A stretch of DNA of 64,000 nucleotides, taken from the NCBI GenBank assembly GCA_023014335.1, contig JAECYW010000029.1:124001-188000 (forward strand). The letters run 5' to 3'. The translations under genes and the position numbers were made by a program. The notes under the pieces are model-generated. The model did no database searches. It saw only the letters and a list, made by a program, of their open reading frames with translations, and was not told the origin of the DNA. Below, piece by piece: positions 55,843 to 64,000 of this stretch. Every line of letters starts with the position of its first letter. Position 1 is the stretch's first letter. The DNA comes from Galerina marginata (lineage: Eukaryota; Basidiomycota; Agaricomycetes; Agaricales; Galerinaceae).

Positions 55843-56038
55843 TGGGGCATATGTCGAGGTAGGACAGCTGTGGAGAGCGGCGTCAGCATACAGTTAGTTT
55901 AAATAAAAAGAGGTGCCGTGTACCCACCTTCTTATCCATTCTGCCTTACATGATTTAATACAGGCGGCTGGGAGGGAGGTCGAGCTAGACCGGCGAGAAA
56001 ATGTGGTCAGTGAGCTGGATTATATCCATCAGAGCTGG
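55843..56038 (+). repeat. Direct repeat of about 200 bp, second copy
   Basis: See 55197-55396. This copy leads directly into the fragment at 56045-56344. Confidence 0.8.
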
Positions 56039-56044
56039 AATACC

Positions 56045-56344
56045 TTGTGCAGCAGCTGGTGCGTGCAATGCGTTCCGATGAACAGTCTCTTGGTCATCCG
56101 GGTCATCCCTTGGTGCTTCTCTTCACGTCGAAAATTCTCAGAAGCCGCCTTCAAATGGAGCTTCAGAATGGCCCGAACTGGCCAGTGCTCTTCGTACTTG
56201 TCAACGATTGGATGGTTTTGGGCAACCTGAGCTTTGGTAAATAACGCAGGAAGAAAGACAATAGCGCAAAAAAAAGAAAGACCATTTGGCAGAGGCTGTT
56301 GACCTTTGCAGAGTCTTGTTTGCTGTAGCTCTTGGTCCTGTCCA
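56045..56344 (-). pseudogene. Fragment shared with the 34.5-34.7 kb region
   Basis: The minus strand encodes FFCAIVFLPALFTK, ILKLHLKAASENFRRE and a VNSLCQM segment. These match ALFTKPLQR, IHLKAVSENFRRR and VNSICQMASFF at 34550-34720. It ends at the start of the module Y remnant (about 56345). The source gene is not recognised. Confidence 0.45.
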
Positions 56345-57859
56345 ACTGCATATGTTGGGAGTTCGAAATGAACAACATGAAACCGGGCGCTTGAGCTAAT
56401 GGCAATACGAGTGCAGTCCAAGTTCCGTTGCTAGCCAGAGTGAAGAGGTTCGAACGGCAATGAGCATTGCAGAAATCGAGAGTCCATAAAGTGTAGTCAA
56501 TCCAGATGGGGGGAAGGACCACAGCGACGTTTCCGTGCTAGCGATTCAACCGGCTCCATAGGTAGATCTACGGCAGCGTCTCAGCGTTGGTGGACTAAGC
56601 GTCGTTCTGGAAACTCCAGAATGAAGTCTGCACTGCTCGCAATGGCAGTTCAACGACGAAGGCGCCGCATATAACCACTTGATTCAGAGACATTCGAAGC
56701 TTAGTTGAGTTTTGAAAAAAAATGAATAGAGAGCACTAACAATTTGGGCTTTGCAGACAAATCTCGCTGCGCAATTTGTTCAAAGTGGTCGTAAGGCCCT
56801 GTTTGAAGATGAATAAGCGCACGCTGAGAGGCACACAGTCCACTTACCGCGTCATCGGCCTACGGCGTAAGGACAATAATTTGGGTTCGCCTATGGGATG
56901 TGTAACGGGAAGTCTGAGGGGTTTTTTGCTAGCTCGCACCAAGGTGAAAGGAGCAGGCCCTTCAGAGCCAATAGACAACGACGCAGAACCACTTGCTTGC
57001 ACCATCTGGCGAAAGGAGTGGTCAAGACGCGCAGATCTAGAAGAAGAGCTCCGACGGGTAACCGGGAGTTTGGAAAGCCAAACAGAGTTAAACATCACGA
57101 TTTGCATGTCAAGCATGTCAAGCTCAACCCTCGACCTCGCCTCACTGCCTCAAGACCAGATCGGAGTCGTAGAATTAGCAGAGGAGTAGCGCGATCACCC
57201 GCTGCTCATTCCTCTGTCATCCAGGTTGTGCACGCGGTATCGCCACTGGGTTTTGCATCGGACTGGGCCAAATCGCTATCGCTGGCACGCTGCTGTATTC
57301 CGACTTCTTAGAATCAAGTTTTCTTACAATTTGAATGACGCTCGAGCGACTTGTGAAGCCCCGCTTCGGCTTCTCAAAATTCTTAGTGGAGGAAGTCAAT
57401 TCGGACGCCGAGAAGTCTGCCCCGGTCGAGCCTGGTGAACCAACTTAGCTATTCCGGAGCCCAAAGGCGCTGGTGGCATTGGTGGACTGAAATCGCAGGG
57501 CTTTGCAGCAAGTACTACTACGTCGATCGCGACTGGGAAGTCATAGGTCCCTTCAGGGGGGAAATGCTCCGCGTCATTGACTTCCTCACAAGGGCATTCG
57601 AGAAGTCAATGCGACCAGTAGCAGCAGCGACGAGGGAGATTAGGCGAAGGTCGATGACAACACCGCGACAATAACTAAAATTGGAATGTCGGGCAATGAC
57701 GGTGAATTGAGGAGAACAAGATCTTTCGAACTTTTAGCGGAAATCAAGGTCTGACCCCGCGCCAGCGAATCGATATTGAAGCAGCAGGATGGCCAGCTAA
57801 AGTCTGCGATACCCCCACCATCACGACGCCGCTGGTCGCTGAGACGCTGCTTCACCGAA
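56345..57859 (+). repeat. Truncated module Y and complete module X (right copy)
   Basis: 56345-56640 is the end of inverted module Y (NAHCRSNLFTLASNG on the minus strand). 56740-57855 is module X, nearly identical to 39180-40294, including the CTAAC...CAG intron end, MNKRTLRG to ELAEE (56815-57189) and DRDWEVIGPFRGEMLRVIDF. From 56450 it is the right copy of the 2.65-kb direct repeat. Confidence 0.75.
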
Positions 57860-59102
57860 GACCATAGTCATGAGCTTAACTTATCCTGAGAGAGGTACTA
57901 TTCTATTTGTTCTTCGTTCTAGTCATTGATCTAAGCCCTTTCCAGAGGTTCAGTTTGGTATTCTTTCACCGGAGGAGATCGTGCGTTTTCTTTTATGAAT
58001 TTCATCACGGCCCTAGAAATGCTTACAAACAGCCTTTTCTGACTCATAGAAAGCCATCTCCGTTGCCAAAATCAAACATCCAGAGGTCATGGACGAAGCT
58101 ACTCAGGTGGACTGATGGGCCCAGGTTTGGGCCCTATCGACCGGAATTTCAAGTGTCAAACCTGCGGCGAAGGGATGTCCGGAATGTCCTGGTCATTTTT
58201 GGTAATATCGAGTTGGCGAGGCCTATTTTCCATCCAGGTGTGTTGCTTACTATAACTTCTCAAGTGGGCACTGATCGATATTGTGTGCTATAAAGGTTTC
58301 ATCATGAAAGTAAAGAAGATTTTGGACAGTATACCTTCTTGGACTGTAATCACGTGCAAACATCCTCTTGTGGGTCCCAGAATGGCACGGCGCCATTCTG
58401 ATTTCTGCCGTCCTCAAGCCGAAGACTCTGTGGGCAGGAAAGCAAATCCTCAGCTTGACCATTCCCCGTGGTAAGTATCAACATCCACCGTGCGCCAGAC
58501 CCAAAATCGTTTACTCCCATTTTTGACGACGGTGTTTTGATCGAGAACGGCGAGCTGATATTTGGGATCGTCGAGAAGAAGACCGTTGGAGCGTCGCAGG
58601 GTGGTTTAGTGCCTGTCATGTTCTGTGAGAAGGGACCCGACGTCACTTGCCAATTGTTTACTGGCATCCAGATGGTCGATAATTTCTGGCTCTTCCATAA
58701 CGACTTCAGCATTGGCGATACTATTGCCGACTCTGCAACTACGTCATACATCACCCAACACATTGCCGCGTGGAAGGCGAACGTGGCTCAGATGATTAAC
58801 GATGCTATTCATGACTGTATGAAAGCTGTGTCTGGTATGACGATCCGCGAATCTTTTGAGAATTTGGTGGAACGGCAGCTCAACTTGGCTCGTGACATGT
58901 GTGGTCAATATGCTCAAAAGCACTTCAAGGAGGACAGCAATGTAAAGCAGATGGTGGTTGACGGTTCAAAGGGTTCATTCATCAACATTTCGCAAATGTC
59001 TGTCTGTGTTGGACAGCAGTCTGCCGAAGGTCGTCGTAACCCATTCGGCTTCCGTCATCGCATCCTACCGCACTTCACTAAAGACGACCTCAGTCCAGAG
59101 TC
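56450..59102 (+). repeat. Right copy of 2.65-kb direct repeat
   Basis: Matches 38890-41541. Beyond 59102 this copy continues with RPB1 sequence, while the left copy switches to module X. This copy therefore shows the uninterrupted order. Confidence 0.9.
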
Positions 59103-59712
59103 GCTTGGATTTGTCGAGAATTCATATCTTAGCGGCCTGACTCCCAAGGAATTCTTCTTCCATGCTATGGCAGGTTGTGAAGGTCTCATTGATACTGCTG
59201 TCAAGACCGCTGAAACTGGTTTATATCCAACGTCGACTAGTGAAAGCTCCGGAGGACGTCATGGTTTACTACGACGGCATGGTCCGAAATTCCCTCGGCG
59301 ATCTCATCCAGTTTGTATATGGTGAAGACGGAGTAGACAGTGCCTTCATTGAGAAACAAACTATTAAGACGTTCCACCTCAACGACAGGGAGTTCGAACA
59401 TAATTACCGTCTAGATGTTGCAGACCCAGCCGGCGGCTTCCTCCCCGGTGTCTTGTGGGTTGGCATTGACGACAGTTCCCTCAAACTCCTAGTGAAGCTG
59501 GAGGAGGAATATGCCCGCTTGGTGGAAGATCGCCAACTCCTTTGCGAGTTTGTCTTCCCCCAAGTACCCACTAAACAGCCCACTATCTTCCTGTCAATCT
59601 CCACTGTATTGTCACATCGTTCACGTCAATCGTCGCAAACCAAGTTACCTCAACCCGGCCTACATGGTCGATGCTGTGCATGAGCTTGCCACACAACTGG
59701 TTGTCTGCATCC
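57860..59712 (+). pseudogene. RPB1: RPB1 fragment block F
   Basis: Same as block D to 59102, then continuing: [40 protein letters not shown], a frameshift, [99 protein letters not shown], a deletion, NRRKPSYLNPAYMVDAVHEL and ATQLVV, ending near 59712. The deletion between the N-terminal part and the FLDWN region is shared with block D. 58468-59325 is open but ends after the frameshift. Confidence 0.85.
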
Positions 59713-60200
59713 TTCAGAATAACGTCGATTCGCTAGCACGGCGTTAGTCGTCGGTTTCTGCCAGGAGTCTGTTCTCCTGATTCATTTCCCGATAATACAA
59801 CCAAGTTTCAGTGATTGTTGGGGTATCTTCATCGACAGTGTGCACATTGGTTTCCGGGCAAGTGCTATTCTCTGACTTTATCCACTTTATCCGATCCTCG
59901 TCGCTGCTGCTACTCGCCCGCTACGGGCTTCTTGAATGCCCTTGTGAGGAAGCCAAGGACGGCTAGCCCGCCGCACCAAACCTGGCGAACCAATCCTCAA
60001 CCTAGCTGTTCCGGAGCTCAAAAGGGAAAGCGCTGGTGGCTCAGGTGGGCTGGAATCGCCGCGCTTGAAGGCTTCCTGGGCTTCGGCTTCGTAGCCTTTT
60101 CTTTGACTGGTACTTATTTGTTCGCGACGACTTCGACTCCGCCTCTCTTGTCTCTGCTTAACTGAGCTTTCGGGACGAATTCGGAGGGAATATTTAATTT
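59713..60200 (+). repeat. Diverged relative of module X/Y segments
   Basis: 59895-59965 resembles the CGTCGCTGCTGCTACT...CTTGTGAGGAAG part of inverted module X. 59965-60060 encodes TKPGEPILNLAVPELKR and SAGGSGGLESP, related to KPGGPNLDLAHPEP with GAGSSGGL in module Y and to AIPEPKGAGGIGGL in module X. Much more diverged than the other copies. Confidence 0.4.
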
Positions 60201-60339
60201 TGCCTTTGAGGTCTCTGCCACGACTACACTCAAGGCGAACTTGGTACCAGAGCGCACGACCTTGGGTGGCTCGCTTCCCTTCAACGATCTCATTAGCTTC
60301 GGCACCCTCCAACTCTCATTCAATATTCATCAAGCAGAA

Positions 60340-60646
60340 ATGGCACAAGCTGTATTTGCCATCGTCGTGGTTATCTTCTGTATTCTTGTTGTTCTTGGTT
60401 TTGATGCAAGTCAACAACGTTCCTGTGAGTCAGTTGGTTTCACCTTTGAGATCGTAACTGACTGAAGCAGAACGCTGTCAAAAACTGCGAACTCGACGAA
60501 TTCGACGAGAAGACCGCGAAGTTCAAACAGAGACGGCAGTATTATCGCCTGCCCAATCCCCTGACGTCGTCGTTCAACAACCGCACGCTCGAGGAGAAGA
60601 TCGTGAAGTGCGCCAGTATCGCCGCCCGCCCAAGCCTCCGACGTAG
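60340..60646 (+). CDS. Small single-pass membrane protein, about 87 aa
   Basis: ATG at 60340 opens MAQAVFAIVVVIFCILVVLG, a strong hydrophobic span. Exon 1 (60340-60424) joins exon 2 (60468-60646) in frame through a 43-bp GT-AG intron. The downstream part is Arg/Glu/Gln-rich (RTRRIRREDREVQTE) and ends in a proline-rich tail (YRRPPKPPT). The layout resembles small tail-exposed membrane proteins of basidiomycetes, but I recognise no family. The acceptor could also be 3 bp downstream, but that choice gives a stop at the junction. Confidence 0.45.
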
Positions 60647-62620
60647 TCCGATATCAGTTCGGAGACTTGAATTTCAATAATTTCAACTGTCAGTTCCATA
60701 AAGTTGAAGGCGACGTAGTCAATCCAGAACGCGCTTTTTTCTGTGAGTCTTCTATTTCGACTTCTTTTCGTCATCAGCTTATATCTCCATGCGCAGCGCA
60801 AGAGATGATCAGCCAAGTGATTAGTACGGCCATGCTTGAAAGGAATACCGAAGTACCAGCTGTCGGTACTATTACTACTAAGCGTGAGCCCTCGATCCCA
60901 ATCTTCTTCATCTTTGTTAATCAAATAACCGCTTCTTGCCCTATTTTGCCTTGATACTTTTACAGCAAAAAAAAACGTTCAAGTTAACGCTACGAATACC
61001 TGTTTTTTAAATCTGCCTTCCTTTGAAATATATATATGTACGACAACAGAAAAAGATGCAACTGAGCGACATGAGTGAGAAACCTGTTCACCGAAACGAC
61101 GTATTTTTCTTGAGGGACGATACGATGAGCTACAAACAGGGGGTTTAGTCACAATAAGTAATATATAACTCGCTGATACGAGTTTTTTTTTTCATGCCAT
61201 CTGGTCGCAGTCGGGATCGCGGTGCGTCACATCACGGGTGACGCGGTGACGGTCACAATGATGGACCCTTAATTTCCAAATTCTGAACTTTCTCACGCCT
61301 TTCGCCTTCATGACTAGCCCGTCGCCCTAGGCCTGGCGCGCCTCCAACACCCCCACGGACTAACTCTTGCCTGCTACACTACAGTAAGCCCCACCGTCAT
61401 CCTGTTCCATATCCCCCACCACTGATACATCCCAGGCGGTTCCAATGCGCCAGTCGGTGTCATGCAATGTCGCATTTCCTGCCGCCAAACTACCACTAAC
61501 CCTCTTGATCGACGTCAGCAATCCCCTTGTCCAGTCAGTGCCGCTAACCACCAACACTACCTTTCCCCGTGAAGCTTATCCTCAGCGACTCTTCACTCGC
61601 ATGGCTGCCCCTTGCTAGCCCTTGCTACCAACCTATACGCAATTGCATCAGAATCGGACTAAGACCACCCACTTACCGTCTTTCCAGCCACCGTCACCCC
61701 AGCCTCCTATCATTTATTACGACTACCTAATGAAAGTAAGTGTCTTATTTATTCAAAAGTTTTCTTATTTTCATGATAAGTATGACAGGTGCTTGAAAGA
61801 ATCACGACTCCTTAACTGCCGAATCCGCCTCTCAACCCGCCGATTCATCCGCGCACACCGTATTTTCAAGATCACCCTGATGCTAACCCCGCCTCTCATC
61901 CCAATGAACCCACCTATTTGTCTTCGCGCACGGCGTCTCCAAGTCATCTTGATCCTCGGCAACTTTGTCGCCCCCAATTCCTCTCCAGCTTCGGACCATC
62001 GGCAGGTGTAGGTGTAGATGCCACCAAGGCCGCCGTCCCTGCTATCTACCCCATACGCTGAAGATGCTCGGAATTCTTGCTCAGTGTAGGCGGCTCGAGG
62101 ACGGCTGGAGGGAGTTGGACGACATCAGAATGGGGGTGCGCTGGGGTGTTGGCATTTCGAATTCGGGTGAGTTTAAGGTCATTTCCATCTCCATCTGGCT
62201 CACTCGCAACCTCGCCCAGATGCCCATTCTCAACGACATCTGACACTTGCTCCACAGGGGCGGCACCAACAGAGGGACACAAGCGAGCCTGGCATGAGCA
62301 ATGGAGAGGGCGGCTACGACCCCGCGTCTGACGAAGAGAACTGGCTGATATATGGAAGTGAGCACCAGCCTTACACGGGTACTCTGGTATCAAACAGCCT
62401 TTTTCTTTTTTGTACATTGATTTATAAATGCAGCCTCAGCGGAAATCCGGACAAACGACATAAATGGTCCAGTTTGGCGGTTGGGGGAGTATTGGAGGTG
62501 TGGTGAAAGCAATTGGGAGCTTGGACTCAATATGTCTAGACTACATAAGGAGATAAAAATGGATGGCAGTTCGTCGAAGAACGAATCTTGGATTTGCTTT
62601 CTCTCGGGCGCCTTGAGATT
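60647..62620. other. No convincing gene
   Basis: A short frame at 60667-60954 (+) and others at 61.6-62.5 kb lack clear exon structure. A GCGTCAC...GTGACGC inverted repeat lies at about 61224-61244, and T/A runs are present near 61180. Confidence 0.4.
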
Positions 62621-63202
62621 TCAAAAGACAAGGTGTCTTGGCAATACCAGGCGCCTACCTTGCCTTGCATGGCGAAGAAAACTAGACAAGAGCAGGACGG
62701 TATGAGGCACCCAAGAGGACGAAAATGATAAAGAAACACACCCTCTAAGAGCAGAATCGGCGGCACGCCAATCATCCCCAGCCATATTTACCACCGTAGG
62801 AGTGCTAATTCCCAGGCGCATAATAACGATGTCCCCGTTCCAACGACACCCAGGAACTGTCGATGCGACCGTTGGATTTAAGTGCAGAAGGCAGTGATTC
62901 TTGAAAAATATTTGAAAACGATACCAACGGCCTGCCCATTGGACGGTTACAATAACGTCGTGAATATATGGCTGCGTTCTTCTTTCGGAGAAGACCTCTT
63001 CGACAACGGGGAATCGTTGGCGACCGGAAATTTTTGTTAAGACGGGAACAGAAATAGGATTGGCGCTGAAGACGCTGTACAGCCTTGCTCGCACAAAGGC
63101 ATACCTTGTCTATGAAGTAAGGTTGTAAGTAAACTGAACTTGAGAATATCAGGCAGAATAGTTACATTACGAGCAAGAGGAATTTGACAGCGTGAAGAAG
63201 GC
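62621..63202 (-). CDS. Hypothetical agaricomycete protein, partial model
   Basis: The minus strand has a short possible first exon (ATG about 63202, MPSSRCQIPLARN). A longer open frame (63094-62621) encodes PYIHDVIVTVQWAGRWYRFQ, LNPTVASTVPGCRWNGDIVI, MRLG and VVNMAGDDWRAADSALR. The GDIVIMR...VVNM pattern resembles uncharacterised agaricomycete proteins I recall. The exon junctions are not resolved, and the C-terminal part after ADSALR may be intron read-through. Low confidence in limits. Confidence 0.4.
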
Positions 63203-64000
63203 ATGCTTTGACAGTGGTCAGTGGTCTTGGTGGGGGTAGTGTCGACCTGCGTCCTCTTCCGCCCTTTATAGGGCGCTAACATACTCCATCTGAAAGCTGA
63301 CTCCGAGTCCTCCTAGAGACAATATTGGGCGAGTGAACGAAACAAAGAAGGTCGTCGATGTCCCTGTAAGTGAGAAGGAGTAGTAATTGTGGGACGGTGG
63401 GCTGAATGATGGTGCAGTGAGCCGGCTGGTCGTTCAATGTATTCGACCCGTGCGTGGAATATTCGAGTCAATCAGTCCGCCTGGACTGCTGTGCATGGTT
63501 GACTCGACCATTATACCGCCTGTTCAATCCCAGAAGCGGAATCGTTATCGGGGCATTTACAGGGTCTTGCATCTATCTATTACTCCCATGGTGCCGTTCA
63601 AACTCTAGCCAGGGCTTGGGTCGGGTCGGGCTCCTGCCTTCGATAGCTAAATTCAACCTTTGGTCGGGAACTTGAAAACATCGGTCCGTTCGTGGGACCC
63701 GCTGATGATGAGCGGGTGAGTCGGGCATGAGTCAATTTCACTGTGGAGTGCGCGACTGACTCGACCAGGAATATCGCTGAGTACTGAAAACTCAACCAGT
63801 GATCACCGTAGCTCGTGATAGGACTGTATCTGCTTTCCTCGGGCGTGCCACTCCTTGAGATTTGGGCTAGGTTCGGCCCCCTCCTCCCTTGTTCCGTCCT
63901 GTTATTCCACAGCCCACGATCGTCGTAAATCCCGGAGCACCAAGGGTGCCTGGCGCCGTACTACCCGCCCGCGCACGAAGCAAAAAGTCGAAACAACTAT
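63203..64000. other. No supported gene at right edge
   Basis: Short frames only. The sequence is GC-rich with repeated GAGTCA/TGACTC-like words (63460-63770). No repeat-family module recognised. Confidence 0.4.

Noticed and set aside
3681..59712. RPB1 copies as functional RNA polymerase II subunit genes
   Set aside because: Each block has large internal deletions, stops or frameshifts, and the longest has lost a catalytic Asp.
1..64000. CRISPR arrays, rRNA or bacterial operon features
   Set aside because: No regularly spaced short repeats, no rRNA-like sequence, and genes are intron-rich and eukaryotic.

Overview
The window looks like nuclear DNA of an agaricomycete (mushroom-forming) fungus. 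Genes are split by many GT-AG introns of about 45-65 bp. Several predicted proteins resemble lineage-typical agaricomycete families: a kinase-like protein, a Cys/His-motif protein, and the GMSSDES and GRPKSGGY families. There is no bacterial gene organisation, no rRNA and no tRNA that I can recognise. Gene models were assembled by hand from open frames and splice signals. Family names rest on recalled motifs, not on database searches.

The ordinary gene complement is small. At the left edge lies the 3' part of a kinase-like gene (<1-1998, +). Between 9.8 and 18.5 kb are two hypothetical genes (10030-10706, -; 10948-13038, +), an SR-rich locus (about 13516-14712, -), an intact Cys/His-motif gene (16311-17698, -) and a small ORF (18050-18469, +). 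Between 32 and 37 kb are an intact seven-exon gene (32156-34317, -) and a nine-exon WD40/membrane gene (35406-37180, +). The WD40 gene has a nearly identical inverted second copy (48792-50566, -). Further right are fragments and small genes (51558-52812, 60340-60646, about 62621-63202).

Much of the rest (2.2-9.8, 18.8-31.8, 37.2-48.8 and 56.3-59.7 kb) is a nested, rearranged repeat family. One component is a CACTA-like Tnp2-type transposon: one four-exon transposase gene with fully open frames (28034-31811) and three broken copies. Three of the four copies are preceded by the same modules, called X, Y and Z here. The other component is captured host-gene sequence. Six blocks derive from the largest subunit of RNA polymerase II (RPB1) and four from acetyl-CoA carboxylase (ACC1). 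They keep introns but carry deletions, frameshifts and stops, so they are DNA-level captures and not working genes. RPB1, ACC1 and transposase pieces are joined to one another in several orders.

The copies are recent. A 2.65-kb direct repeat (38890-41541 and 56450-59102) and a 2.15-kb inverted repeat holding the WD40 gene (35081-37232 and 48740-50891) each show only a handful of differences. The block at 2169-6980 is an inverted copy of material found at 41.5-48.8 and 56.7-58.2 kb, and it ends inside a remnant of the last WD40 exon. The most notable content is therefore a Pack-type element family carrying pieces of two essential host genes beside a transposase that may be complete.
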